Notes: generated from the letters alone by a model not told the origin. A stretch of DNA of 50,077 nt from Bacteroidia bacterium (GCA_016788065.1 JAEUTI010000046.1:1-50077); one strand, 5' to 3'; positions 8,488 through 17,702 are shown, numbered from the stretch's first letter. Program-made: numbers and translations.

Positions 8488-9105
8488 TCAATTTTCAACC
8501 GTGCGCTTCACCAAATAAGCCAATCCGATAATCCAACTAATGAATAATGTTTCAATGATGCGCTGTACCAGTCCGACATATCCTGAATCCGGAGAAGAAA
8601 ACATCACCACTATAAAAACGATACTCAAAATTGCAGTCAGAATGGAACGATTGGAAAATGATGATTTACCTTTGAAACCAAATCCTGTAAGCAAAATAAA
8701 AACAGGTGCTAACGTATAAGTCAGCAAGCCTGAAATATTATGTATAACTTGTGAAACCGATGGATCTATGAAATCCTTATTACAGCCAGCATCGCAGGGA
8801 AAAAAGCCAACAATAATAGTTCCTAATCCATAAAATATTGCAAATCCTGTAAGGCCAATAGTAATGAGTCTTGACGAAGGAAGTTTTGCTATACTAACCA
8901 GTGAGAAGAGTACAATTAAAATTCCTGAGGGAACATAAAAAAAGTATCTCAGAATCCATCCATAAGGTGTATCAATTGCCATCGACTCGCTGATTAGCAT
9001 CGAAAAGATACTGTAATCTTCGAACTGAAATCCACCCAGTATTGATGCAACAACAAATAATGTAACACCAATTATAGCTATACGGAATAACACGATATTT
9101 TTCAT
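8488..9105 (-). CDS. DUF998-family integral membrane protein
   Basis: 205 residues with six predicted transmembrane helices and a short N-terminus. The layout is that of DUF998: a first helix followed by a loop with DYSIFSMLISESMAIDTPYG, and between helices 3 and 4 the family hallmark GFFPCDAGC. DUF998 proteins are inner-membrane proteins of unknown function. The gene lies 20 bases after the phosphohexomutase gene and 17 bases before the GNAT gene, all on the minus strand, so the three may form one transcript. Nothing suggests a functional link with the mutase. Confidence 0.78.
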   Translation of the reverse strand: MKNIVLFRIAIIGVTLFVVASILGGFQFEDYSIFSMLISESMAIDTPYGWILRYFFYVPSGILIVLFSLVSIAKLPSSRLITIGLTGFAIFYGLGTIIVGFFPCDAGCNKDFIDPSVSQVIHNISGLLTYTLAPVFILLTGFGFKGKSSFSNRSILTAILSIVFIVVMFSSPDSGYVGLVQRIIETLFISWIIGLAYLVKRTVEN

Positions 9106-9125
9106 AGCTATTAGGTGCGAATTTT

Positions 9126-10862
9126 TTACTTCAGAAGATCAGCCTTCATAGCGGCTATGAGTTGATCCAACTCTTTTTCTTTGGCTGTAAAATCGTGAGC
9201 ATTACTTAACGAAGTATTCACGCTTACATAGAATTTAATTTTAGGTTCGGTGCCTGAAGGTCTTGCAGATACAATTCCGTCACCATCAGTCACAAACTGC
9301 ATCACATTGGACTTTGGAAGATCAATTGCAACTGTTTCACCGGTTATCATATTTCGTTCAATGCTGTTCTGATAGTCCCGGATCGTTACAACTTTTTGTC
9401 CACCCAGTGAAAGTGGCGGATTGGTTCTGTAAGCTGCCATCATTGCGGCAATTTCTTCAGCACCTTTTTTACCTGATTTAGTAAATGAAATCAGTTCTTC
9501 TTTAAACAAACCATACTCCAGATAAATATCTATGAGTGATTGATATAATGTTTTACCTTTTGCTTTATAATAGGCAGCCATTTCAGCAATCATGGTGCAA
9601 GCCACAACTGAATCTTTATCGCGAACATGGTCGCCAACCAAATATCCATAGCTTTCCTCACAACCACAAATGAAAGTTGATTTCCCTTCGAGTTGCGTCA
9701 TTAACGCTCCAATAAATTTGAATCCGGTTAATACATTATAACAGGTAACCTTTTTAGAGGCAGCAATTTTATCGAGCAAATAAGTAGTAACAATCGTTTT
9801 AACAATGTATTCGTTGCCTTTTATCCAACCTTTAACTTTCCATTGTTCAAGTACATAATGAAATAAAAGCACCCCGGTTTGATTTCCATTCAATAGGATG
9901 AAATTTTGTGCGGGGTCTTTAACAGCAATACCTACCCTGTCGGCATCCGGATCTGTTGCCATTACCAAATCGGCATCGATTTTAGCAGCAAGCTGCAAGG
10001 CACGGGTCATAGCCTCTTTCTCTTCAGGGTTGGGATAAATTACTGTAGGAAAATTACCATCCACCACACATTGTTCCTCTACCAAATTCACATTAGTAAA
10101 TCCAACTGCAGCAAGTGCTTTTGGTACTATGGTGATTCCGGTTCCATGAATTGGTGAATAAACAATTTTTAAATCATGTTGCGATTTTATAGCATCCGGA
10201 TTAATGCTCACCGATTTCACGGTATCAATAAACAAATCATCCATTTCAGTTCCAATAGTATTTATAAGCTTTGGGTTACCCACAAAGTTTATCATATCAA
10301 TGGACGTAATTTTATTTACTTCAGCAATAATGTTCTTATCATGTGGAGCAATAATCTGACCACCATCATTCCAGTATGCTTTGTAACCACTGTATTCTTT
10401 GGGATTGTGAGATGCTGTAAGCATTACTCCGCTATGACACCGCAATTTTCTAATGGCATAAGATAACTCCGGAGTTGGGCGCAAATGCTCAAAAGTATAC
10501 ACCTGAATTCCGTTAGCTGAAAAAACATCAGCAACAACTTTTGCAAATGTGGTTGCATTATTCCTGTTATCGAATGCTATAGCTACTTTAATTTGTTCAC
10601 CCGGAAACTGCATCTTTAAATAATTACTCAATCCCTGAGTTGCAGCGCCAATAGTATATTTATTAACCCGGTTGGAACCTACACCCATAATGCCGCGCAA
10701 TCCACCGGTACCAAAATCGAGATCTTTATAAAATGCATCCGTCAGTTCATCAGGCTGATTGCTGTCGATTAATTTTCGAAGCTCCGCTTTAGTCTGTTCA
10801 TCATAGTTGCCATTCAACCATGTATTTACTCTTTCAGAAATTGTACTGTCAATTGCACTCAT
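9126..10862 (-). CDS. Phosphoglucomutase/phosphomannomutase family enzyme
   Basis: 578 residues, the size of the long (PGM2-like) class of alpha-D-phosphohexomutases. Four domains are recognisable. The phosphoserine loop TASHNPKEYSGYK has S151. The Mg2+ loop DPDADRVGIAV has D304, D306 and D308. The sugar-binding loop is CGCEESYGYL, and the C-terminal phosphate-binding loop is RPSGTEPKIKFY. All catalytic elements are intact. The enzyme interconverts hexose 1- and 6-phosphates (glucose, possibly mannose or deoxyribose phosphates) in the cytoplasm, feeding glycogen, cell-wall and LPS sugar synthesis. The N-terminal GTGGLRGIMGVGSNRVN is also typical. It has its own promoter at 10926-10957. The substrate preference within the family is inference. 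Confidence 0.93.
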   Translation of the reverse strand: MSAIDSTISERVNTWLNGNYDEQTKAELRKLIDSNQPDELTDAFYKDLDFGTGGLRGIMGVGSNRVNKYTIGAATQGLSNYLKMQFPGEQIKVAIAFDNRNNATTFAKVVADVFSANGIQVYTFEHLRPTPELSYAIRKLRCHSGVMLTASHNPKEYSGYKAYWNDGGQIIAPHDKNIIAEVNKITSIDMINFVGNPKLINTIGTEMDDLFIDTVKSVSINPDAIKSQHDLKIVYSPIHGTGITIVPKALAAVGFTNVNLVEEQCVVDGNFPTVIYPNPEEKEAMTRALQLAAKIDADLVMATDPDADRVGIAVKDPAQNFILLNGNQTGVLLFHYVLEQWKVKGWIKGNEYIVKTIVTTYLLDKIAASKKVTCYNVLTGFKFIGALMTQLEGKSTFICGCEESYGYLVGDHVRDKDSVVACTMIAEMAAYYKAKGKTLYQSLIDIYLEYGLFKEELISFTKSGKKGAEEIAAMMAAYRTNPPLSLGGQKVVTIRDYQNSIERNMITGETVAIDLPKSNVMQFVTDGDGIVSARPSGTEPKIKFYVSVNTSLSNAHDFTAKEKELDQLIAAMKADLLK

Positions 10863-10925
10863 TGAAATAGCTATTTAAATTTATAGTCGATAAAATTAGT
10901 TCCTTGTGAATATCCTGAATTGGAT

Positions 10926-10957
10926 CAAAGGTAAATAAAACGACAGCAGAGAATAAA
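10926..10957 (-). promoter_or_regulatory. Promoter of the phosphohexomutase gene
   Basis: On the minus strand TACCTTTG (10926-10933) is a perfect TAnnTTTG -7 box, with TTTA (10954-10957) 20 bases upstream. It predicts a leader of about 55-60 bases before the ATG at 10862. Confidence 0.5.
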
Positions 10958-11041
10958 AAGTTGCAGCCCAACGATATGCTAATAAGTTGATATTCAATTG
11001 TATTAGATTGGATTGGGATTTCATTAACCTGCAACCCCTCT

Positions 11042-11494
11042 TCAGGAAAGAACTTTTTCAAAACAAACACTGGTAAGCACATCTGCATATTGACCATAAT
11101 TAGGTATTAACTGATACCCATTACGCTTATACAGGGCGATTGCTTCGGGTTGTTTTTTGCCGGTTTCAAGCACACATTTACCATAATTTAAACTTGCAGC
11201 CCAGGCTTCAAGTTCTTTCAAAACTTCCGTAGCAATTCTTCTTCCTCTGAGTTCCGATTTCACATACATTCGTTTGACTTCCATTACACCTTCTTGAAAT
11301 TCTTTAATTGCACCACAACCCACGGGCACATTTTCGAAATAAGCTACAACTACATGTTGAATTCTGTCGATTTTATTAAACTGTGCAAAAAAGGCGTGAT
11401 CGGCACCATCTCTTATTTGCAAATCTGCATCTAACTCGCGAACTAAACCATGAAAGTCGGTATTGGAAGAATCGGTTCTGATTAATTTTAGCAT
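11042..11494 (-). CDS. GNAT-family N-acetyltransferase
   Basis: 150 residues when started at the ATG (MLKLIRTDSSN); a TTG three codons upstream is the alternative. Motif A is clear: VKRMYVKSELRGRRIATEVL, with the RGRRIA pyrophosphate-binding turn. It is followed by CVLETGKKQPEAIALYKRNG and YQLIPNYGQY, the typical LYxxxGY end of the fold. The combination of GCGAIKEFQEGVMEVKRMYV with a terminal Y.....Y resembles the small-molecule branch of GNATs. The substrate is unknown. It is 30 bases downstream of the DUF3667 gene. It is the second of three GNAT genes on this strand within 6.2 kb. Confidence 0.82.
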   Translation of the reverse strand: MLKLIRTDSSNTDFHGLVRELDADLQIRDGADHAFFAQFNKIDRIQHVVVAYFENVPVGCGAIKEFQEGVMEVKRMYVKSELRGRRIATEVLKELEAWAASLNYGKCVLETGKKQPEAIALYKRNGYQLIPNYGQYADVLTSVCFEKVLS

Positions 11495-11524
11495 TGGAAT
11501 CAAGAAATTTATAACGGTCCGAAA

Positions 11525-12241
11525 TTATAAAGAAATCTTGAAAGCTTCCAAAACCTTGGCCAATAAAACCGCAGACACAGCAAAAAGTAAAAATCCGGAT
11601 ACGTAAGCAACCAACAATTTAATATACGTCAAAAATGAATGTTGTTTGTAAAAATGTGCCAACGCATAAATTGAGTAAGCTATCGCTATCAATGGGAAAA
11701 TTACATCTACAAGTGGTGTTTTAAAAATTGAATCAAAAACTACAAAAACAATTCCAATAAGCATACTGAAACCTGTAAAATAACACAGTGCAATAATATT
11801 TTCATAGTAATTATATCCTTTCTTCTTAAAAAACCAATTTAGTGTGATAGCCAGAAATAGAATTTCAATCAGGTTGGAGTATGCATAATTTTCGGTTATC
11901 CACACAAATATTACAGATACGTTATCATCTTTCTTTGGGCTCACGATTTGGTGCCCCAGAAAATGACTCAGCAATGAGTACATAATTGATGAAATAACTA
12001 CAAATGAAATTGGCTTGTATAATTTCCTGCGGTCACCACTTAAAAAGCTCTTGACTAAACTTCCCGGTCTGACAGCTAATTCTTTAGCTGTATAAAAAAA
12101 TCCTTTTTCGAAATTCAGGAGGACAGCCTTTACTTCTTGCAAAATATAATTTCTGTCGATTCGCTTTACTTCAGCTTCAGCACCACATTCGTGACAAAAC
12201 CGCGTACTAATCAAACTAGAACAAGAGGGACAAACAGCCAT
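11525..12241 (-). CDS. DUF3667 zinc-ribbon membrane protein
   Basis: 238 residues. The N-terminus is a small zinc ribbon (CPSC at 4-7 and CHEC at 16-19), followed by an amphipathic stretch with the DUF3667 signature ELAVRPGSLVKSFLSGDRRK. Five hydrophobic segments come next (about 75-95, 110-135, 145-170, 175-195, 205-230). DUF3667 proteins are found almost only in Bacteroidota and their role is not known; the ribbon is expected in the cytoplasm. The ATG is preceded by about 60 bases of non-coding sequence with no clear promoter. The gene is intact and of usual length. Confidence 0.78.
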   Translation of the reverse strand: MAVCPSCSSLISTRFCHECGAEAEVKRIDRNYILQEVKAVLLNFEKGFFYTAKELAVRPGSLVKSFLSGDRRKLYKPISFVVISSIMYSLLSHFLGHQIVSPKKDDNVSVIFVWITENYAYSNLIEILFLAITLNWFFKKKGYNYYENIIALCYFTGFSMLIGIVFVVFDSIFKTPLVDVIFPLIAIAYSIYALAHFYKQHSFLTYIKLLVAYVSGFLLFAVSAVLLAKVLEAFKISL

Positions 12242-12305
12242 AATTGTGCTAAAATTTCGTGACTAAGTTAGTAAAAATCAGAGATTGCCATGCAATTTTA
12301 GATCC

Positions 12306-13115
12306 TTACTTAAGACTTTCAATATCTGATAAATAAACCTGATCGATTAGCTCGTTATAGGGATCGGTAAGTTTTTGTCCGTTCAAATATAATTGAGACG
12401 ATTTATTTTTGCTTTCAAGAAATGCATCCATCTTATTCTGTGCTTTGTAGCATTTCGCCAGATAAAAATACGTGTCGGCATACTCATAGGCTTCATTCTG
12501 AAGAAGAAAAAATTGCTCCGCTTCCCGGTAACGGCCTGCTTGAAGGTACAAAACTGCCAGATGCAAATAATCATAAAGGCCGGGAGTGACTTTATTTGTT
12601 AGTAAATGCTTTTCTAATATGGCAAGTGCTTTATCATTATTTCCAATTTGTTTATAACAAAGCGCCTTAACTACTTCCAAATGATAAGTACCATTCGAAG
12701 AGTATTCCACAAGATTTGGACTCAGCCTTTCCAGTAATTCGATATCAGCTATTGTCCCTTCGTAATCAGCAAAGAATTTATATCGCAACGATGCGCGTAC
12801 CGGCAAATAAACTAATGAATCATATGTCACCGCCAAATCAATATTCTTCTTCCATTCAGTAAAGTTTCCACTTTTTACAAATGGCGCAGATTTTTCCCGG
12901 TATGCATAGGCGAATCGCGGACAAATCAGCAAGGCGCTATCGATAACCAAATGAAAGTTCTTACTGAATTGATAATACTTTTCGATATTACTTTCTAGGT
13001 ATTGACATGCTTTGTATTGGGCAGTGTCACCATTCCACAAATAGACATTGCAATTGGGTTGTGCGATCAAGTGCACACTCAAAAAGAAAAAGCAATTAAT
13101 TAAAAATAGTCTCAT
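12306..13115 (-). CDS. Exported TPR-repeat protein
   Basis: 269 residues with a signal peptide (MRLFLINCFFFLSVHLIAQ). It then has a helical, TPR-like organisation: the clearest units are ALCYKQIGNNDKALAILEKH, YDYLHLAVLYLQAGRYREAE and TYFYLAKCYKAQNKMDAFLE (about residues 150-235). The first half (about 40-140) shows weaker helical pairs. Such proteins act as periplasmic or outer-membrane-associated scaffolds; no enzyme motif is visible. Its ATG overlaps the stop of the preceding gene 13112-13612 by four bases (ATGA), so translation is likely coupled and the two products probably work together. Confidence 0.75.
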   Translation of the reverse strand: MRLFLINCFFFLSVHLIAQPNCNVYLWNGDTAQYKACQYLESNIEKYYQFSKNFHLVIDSALLICPRFAYAYREKSAPFVKSGNFTEWKKNIDLAVTYDSLVYLPVRASLRYKFFADYEGTIADIELLERLSPNLVEYSSNGTYHLEVVKALCYKQIGNNDKALAILEKHLLTNKVTPGLYDYLHLAVLYLQAGRYREAEQFFLLQNEAYEYADTYFYLAKCYKAQNKMDAFLESKNKSSQLYLNGQKLTDPYNELIDQVYLSDIESLK

Positions 13116-13612
13116 GGCAATATTGCTATTAAATTTCCATCTTTAATTTTAAAAAGAATGTACTGGTAATAGTCGACTTTAGATTCTTTCCAAAGCTTAG
13201 GTTTCCAACCTTTCAGTGATTTTGTTATAGCAAGTAACTGATCGGTTATTTTGGTATTGAACTGCACGGGCAAGTAATTTAGATCGCTGCACATCATCCG
13301 AAAACGGCCTGATTCACCATTACAATTCACAATAAAACGAATTCGGATAAAACCTGTTTGTCCGATACTTACAACAGGCTTATATTGTTTATGGAAAACA
13401 TCCGTCAAAGCAGGCTTGTCACCTTCATATTCCATGCCTTTCCCATTATTAAAATACTGAATAACCTGGTCTTCGTTATTGCAAATTCTGAAGGCCGGGT
13501 CATCCAGTAAAGAGTCAGGCAGGATATCATCTACCCATCGGGTTTGTTGAGAAAACAAACTGGTGGTGCAGGACAAAAAGATCAGCAGCAATGCGAGTTG
13601 TTTTGGGTACAT
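13112..13612 (-). CDS. Secreted protein resembling a TonB C-terminal domain
   Basis: 166 residues from the ATG at MYPKQLALLLIFLSCTTSLF, which gives a textbook signal peptide. An ATG 12 codons upstream adds a WRKFGY stretch that spoils it. The mature part ends in a domain with the TonB-C pattern: TGFIRIRFIVNCNGESGRFR, followed by an FNTKITDQLLAI helix and a KSLKGWKPKLW segment (gxvxvxFxVdxdGxv...l...GWxPA in TonB). It lacks the N-terminal TonB anchor helix and Pro-rich linker, so it is not an energy transducer itself. Free TonB-CTD-like secreted proteins are common in Bacteroidota and unexplained. It is coupled by ATGA overlap to the TPR gene. Confidence 0.65.
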   Translation of the reverse strand: MYPKQLALLLIFLSCTTSLFSQQTRWVDDILPDSLLDDPAFRICNNEDQVIQYFNNGKGMEYEGDKPALTDVFHKQYKPVVSIGQTGFIRIRFIVNCNGESGRFRMMCSDLNYLPVQFNTKITDQLLAITKSLKGWKPKLWKESKVDYYQYILFKIKDGNLIAILP

Positions 13613-13749
13613 ATAGCCAAATTTACGCCAAAGTAAATTAAAAACCATTATTCAGAAAGAAATTCATGCGCGCCAATTTCATAAAGTACTTTTCGATATC
13701 AGAATCATTCCAATTCCGAAAACCTAATCGTTCTGAAGTAAACAAATAT

Positions 13750-14217
13750 TTATTCATGGATTATTCCTCTATATTCCATTTCAACCAAATCAAAACCCTT
13801 TGCCCAATAGTCTGGTACCGTATTTAATATTCTAAAACCCGATTTTTCGTAAAACCGGAAAGTGTGTTGTGATGTTCTTACTTTGATTTTTTCTACCAAA
13901 TGTGTTGTTTGCAATAATTTGATACGATGTCTCAGCAAAATTGATCCAAACCCTTTGCCATGGTATAAAGGATGAATCATATCCCAGCTGATGACACCGT
14001 TTTTTTTGTCTTCAGAAAAATTAATGCCACCTGATCCGGCCACAACACCATTTATTTCTAAAACAAAATAGCTTTCAATTTCATGATCCAAATAATATTC
14101 CAGATCCTTCCTCTCAGCAGGGGAGAAAAACTCAGGTGTGTTTAGCTCCAATAACTCCAGTACCGCGTTTCGGTCAGCAGGTAAATAACTCCTGACAGTA
14201 GCTTTATTTTCTTCCAT
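13750..14217 (-). CDS. GNAT-family N-acetyltransferase
   Basis: 155 residues. The acetyl-CoA-binding motif is ISWDMIHPLYHGKGFGSILL (HGKGFG turn at about 90-95), preceded by the VLEINGVVAGSGGI strand pair and followed by IKVRTSQHTFRFYEKSGFRI, with the FYEKSGF end of the fold. All core elements are present, so the gene should be active. The substrate cannot be inferred. On the minus strand a TATTTTTG box (14274-14281) upstream fits the -7 consensus, but I did not find a matching -33 element. It is divergent from the serpin gene. Confidence 0.82.
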   Translation of the reverse strand: MEENKATVRSYLPADRNAVLELLELNTPEFFSPAERKDLEYYLDHEIESYFVLEINGVVAGSGGINFSEDKKNGVISWDMIHPLYHGKGFGSILLRHRIKLLQTTHLVEKIKVRTSQHTFRFYEKSGFRILNTVPDYWAKGFDLVEMEYRGIIHE

Positions 14218-14424
14218 AACATTATTTGGATTAACTTCTATCAGAAAATTAACCGGAACTTTTTATTTGTTTCCAAAAATAAGTAATAAATCACGGAAAT
14301 TGACCAACCGCCGTACGAATGTAAGTAAGGTAAAATATAGATCCAAAAAATTAAAAATTTACCGGCTGATGTGGAAAATGCCAGTTGCTGCATCAAGTAC
14401 TCACGAACCTAAAAATGAAACGTT

Positions 14425-15642
14425 ATGAAAATCTCAAAACTGGCAATCTTAAACACACTTACCTGCTTGCTGTTAATTTCTTACCAAAAAATGCATGCCC
14501 AGCCAACAAACTCAACTCAGGTAACTTCAGGAAACAACCAATTTGCATTCGACTTGTATAAAACCATTAAAAGTAATTCTGATAATGCATTTTACTCACC
14601 GTTCAGCATTTCGGTAGCTTTGGGAATGACCGTTGAGGGAGCGAAAAATACTACGCGCAAAGAAATGCTTAAAACGATGCATCTTCCTGAAGATGATTTG
14701 ATTAGACAAACCGGATTTCGGTCGTTATTAACAGCCATAAATGCCCCTGATAAACAATACAAGCTTTCAACGGCCAATTCGATTTGGGTACAATCGGGCA
14801 TGACATTGAAACCTGAATTTGAGAAAAGTCTGATAAATAATTTCAAAGGAGGCTTGAAGTCGTTGAATTTTAAAGTCGAAGGAGAAAATTGCAGAGTACC
14901 TATAAATGATTGGGTTGCCAACAACACCAATCAAAAAATAATTGATCTGATACCTGAAAAAAGCATCAACAAATTTACCAGAATGGTACTAACCAATGCC
15001 ATTTATTTTAAAGGGCAATGGAAAAAAGAATTTTCGAAAGAATTAACATCCGATCAATATTTTCATTTGATTGATCAAAAAAGTGTCGTTGTACCAATGA
15101 TGCAATCACTGAAGAGTGACCATAAATATCTTAAAACAGAAAATGCTGCTATTCTTGAAATCCCCTACAAGAATGATGAATTGTCAATGATACTAATCCT
15201 TCCCGACCCCGGAAAATTTTCAGCAGTTGAAGCAGCAATGAGTGAAGCTCAATTTGAAATCTGGCAAAAGCAAATGACTAACCAAACAGTTGATGTGACC
15301 ATTCCAAAATTCAAGTTTCGGCAAAAACTTATGCTGTCGCAAAAATTGAATGAAATGGGAATGCAACAAGCATTTACAGATGTAGCTGATTTTTCAGGAA
15401 TGACCAAAGATGAACCTCTAAAAATAAGTGAAGTAATCCATGAAGCATTTATTGAAGTGAATGAAGAAGGTACAGAAGCTGCTGCGGCCACCGCTGTAAT
15501 CATGGTCCGTACCGAATCAAAAGAATTCGAAGATGAGACCTTGCAGTTCCGGGCCGATCGCCCATTTATTTTTATACTTAAACACAAAAGTAAAGGAAGC
15601 ATTCTGTTCATGGGTCGGTTGATGAATCCTTTGACCAATTAA
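14425..15642 (+). CDS. Secreted inhibitory-type serpin
   Basis: 405 residues, standard serpin length, with an N-terminal signal peptide (MKISKLAILNTLTCLLLIS). Serpin landmarks are NSDNAFYSPFSISVALGM, LTNAIYFKGQWKKEF, VHEAFIEVNEEGTEAAAATA-like breach/hinge residues and FRADRPFIFILKHK near the end. The reactive-loop hinge EEGTEAAAATA (G349 as P15, small residues P12-P9) has the short side chains needed for insertion into sheet A, so it is probably a true suicide inhibitor of proteases. Counting from P15, P1 would be T363 with R362 at P2; cleavage after R362 is the alternative and would suggest a trypsin-like target. No T9SS domain is present, so the site of action is periplasmic or released. 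Neighbours give no target. Confidence 0.92.
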   Translation: MKISKLAILNTLTCLLLISYQKMHAQPTNSTQVTSGNNQFAFDLYKTIKSNSDNAFYSPFSISVALGMTVEGAKNTTRKEMLKTMHLPEDDLIRQTGFRSLLTAINAPDKQYKLSTANSIWVQSGMTLKPEFEKSLINNFKGGLKSLNFKVEGENCRVPINDWVANNTNQKIIDLIPEKSINKFTRMVLTNAIYFKGQWKKEFSKELTSDQYFHLIDQKSVVVPMMQSLKSDHKYLKTENAAILEIPYKNDELSMILILPDPGKFSAVEAAMSEAQFEIWQKQMTNQTVDVTIPKFKFRQKLMLSQKLNEMGMQQAFTDVADFSGMTKDEPLKISEVIHEAFIEVNEEGTEAAAATAVIMVRTESKEFEDETLQFRADRPFIFILKHKSKGSILFMGRLMNPLTN

Positions 15643-15727
15643 CAATGCCCCTAACTATATTTAGGTATTGCTTAACCCCGGTATTTTCACAATCTTTACC
15701 TTACGTGGAAAATAAACCGGTTCGTTT

Positions 15728-17656
15728 ATGCCGAAAGGTGCCTTTAGAAATTTATACTATTTAAGAGTTCTCATTATACTCCTGTTTATCAGCGCTTTAA
15801 CAAATAACTTAAGTGCTGAAACATGGGAAATGAACAACATTTTCCGCTCTGATACAACTAAAGGTATTCAGTTAATTCAGCCTGTAAAGTACATTTATCC
15901 GGCTCCAGAAAGTCCTGTTCCGAACGATGCTGCTTTTGAAAAGGAGTTTTATGGGGTTGGGATAGTAAAGTTTCTGTTCACTATTGGTAAAAAACCTGTT
16001 TGGTACCGGATTGAATTAGAAAATACAAAAACTGTCCCTCTTGAGATTTCAATTAGATACAAATCGCCAATTGTCCAACCGGGGTTATTACTTAAATCAG
16101 GCGACTCCACTGTATCGGCAGGAAAACCCAGAATTGAAAATGGGTTCTATTATCAGGATTTCAAATTAAATCCCGGTAAACAGGTTGTTTATGTATTCAA
16201 CAGGCAAACCTGGTCGAAAATAGTTTTCGGTTTTGATTTCGTCCTTCGTAAAGATACTTACGATGATCGTGCTGAATATATTCTTCAAAAATCTGACAGC
16301 ATTTTTACGCAGGTAGCTTTTGTCGTGCTGGTCTTCTTTCAAGTGGTATATGTGATGCTTCAGTTTTTTTATCACAGAAGAAAAGAATATACCTATTACT
16401 TTTTTTACCTGTTATGTATCTTACTTTACTTTGGAGTACGACTTGAATTTAATCTTCGATTCGATTTTCTAAAACTTTATATACCCGGAATAGTGCCGTA
16501 TCTAAATGATGCATTGCTGATTCTTCCCTTCTTTTTCTATCTCCGTTTTTCGAGATATTTTATTGGAACAGCTGAATTATATCCTAAAATGGATAAGCAA
16601 ATTAAAATTGCAGAATACATCATTCTGGCCATGGCATTTATTATTGTGTTGTTGATTCCACTCGACCAACCCTATCTGGGAATGATTGTCATTACCATTT
16701 TTGTGCAATTATTATTTCTCTATTCGGTATGGCTTATCCGATTTTTTTACCTGCGTCGAAATAAACTTATAAGATTCTTACTCATAGCAAGTGTTTTCGC
16801 GGTAACAGGTCACTTTCTTGCAATAACACTTCCATTGATTCCACCGGTTGTGCCTTATTTAACTTTCGATTTATTGAATATAACCATGATAGGATTGGCA
16901 TTCGAAATTTTCTTCTTCAACACGGGACTTGGTTACAAAGCCAAATTTGAACAGGAAGAAAAATTGAAAGCACAGGCAGAGGTAATTAATCAATATGCAC
17001 AAAATCAAAAGATACAATTGCAGCTTGAAGGAATGCGCGATAAAATTGCAAATGATTTGCATGACGATGTTGGATCAACTTTATCAAGTATTGTGTTGTA
17101 CGGACAGGTAGCGCTTAAGAGTGATCAGGAAAAATCGAAATCGGTAATTGAGAAAATTATTAATAGCTCTCAGCGAATGATGGAATCGATGAGTGACATT
17201 GTTTGGGCAATACATTCCCGAAACGATGCGTGGGTCAGTTTAATTTCACGGATGAAAGAAACTGCATCGGAACGATTAGGAATGACGGGAATACGTTTCA
17301 CACTAAATCATGATGAAGCTATTGAACGAATTCGATTCAACATGGAAGCCAGGCGCAACATATTACTTCTCTTTAAAGAAGCGCTTCACAATGCTGCCAA
17401 ATACAGTGATGCCGGTTCAATTAACTGCGACTTACGGATTGAAGGAGACATGCTTTTGCTTACAGTTCAAGATGATGGCAAAGGTTTTCATCCAGAACAG
17501 GTAATTAAAGGAAATGGTCTGGAAAGTATGAAATCCCGGAGCCAGGAGCTGAAAGGCACATTTGAGATTGAATCATCACCTGGAAAGGGGACCCGAATCA
17601 CTTTCCAACTCCCTGTAAATGAATTAAGTATAATTCAAAATCCAAGAATCACTTAA
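15728..17656 (+). CDS. 7TMR-DISM sensor histidine kinase (HisKA_3 type)
   Basis: 642 residues. Order: signal-like hydrophobic N-terminus (1-36); periplasmic beta-rich ligand domain of DISMED2 type (about 45-190); seven transmembrane helices (about 195-410, beginning VAFVVLVFFQVVYVMLQFFY); a coiled coil (EQEEKLKAQAEVINQYAQNQ); a HisKA_3 dimerisation domain with NDLHDDVGSTLSS (phospho-acceptor H445); and a HATPase domain (N box EALHNAAKYSDAG, G1 DDGKGF, G2 GNGLESM). DISM receptors are thought to sense carbohydrates or other small ligands. The NarL-type regulator follows 46 bases later and is its obvious partner. The surface-fibre operon downstream is the closest candidate target. Confidence 0.92.
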   Translation: MPKGAFRNLYYLRVLIILLFISALTNNLSAETWEMNNIFRSDTTKGIQLIQPVKYIYPAPESPVPNDAAFEKEFYGVGIVKFLFTIGKKPVWYRIELENTKTVPLEISIRYKSPIVQPGLLLKSGDSTVSAGKPRIENGFYYQDFKLNPGKQVVYVFNRQTWSKIVFGFDFVLRKDTYDDRAEYILQKSDSIFTQVAFVVLVFFQVVYVMLQFFYHRRKEYTYYFFYLLCILLYFGVRLEFNLRFDFLKLYIPGIVPYLNDALLILPFFFYLRFSRYFIGTAELYPKMDKQIKIAEYIILAMAFIIVLLIPLDQPYLGMIVITIFVQLLFLYSVWLIRFFYLRRNKLIRFLLIASVFAVTGHFLAITLPLIPPVVPYLTFDLLNITMIGLAFEIFFFNTGLGYKAKFEQEEKLKAQAEVINQYAQNQKIQLQLEGMRDKIANDLHDDVGSTLSSIVLYGQVALKSDQEKSKSVIEKIINSSQRMMESMSDIVWAIHSRNDAWVSLISRMKETASERLGMTGIRFTLNHDEAIERIRFNMEARRNILLLFKEALHNAAKYSDAGSINCDLRIEGDMLLLTVQDDGKGFHPEQVIKGNGLESMKSRSQELKGTFEIESSPGKGTRITFQLPVNELSIIQNPRIT

Positions 17657-17702
17657 TTTAGTGATTGCACACCAACCAGTTTACACCGATATTTGCACAA
17701 CA

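Noticed and set aside
10849..11097. 82-codon minus-strand frame overlapping the phosphohexomutase start
   Set aside because: It begins inside the GNAT gene in another frame and ends inside the mutase gene. It has no domain, and the mutase promoter lies within it.
14415..14570. Out-of-frame ATG ten bases before the serpin start, opening a short frame
   Set aside because: It overlaps the serpin signal peptide in another frame and encodes nothing recognisable.
17661..17702. GTG start 14 codons upstream for the response regulator
   Set aside because: The added residues are not part of a receiver fold, and the ATG at 17703 gives the normal receiver N-terminus.
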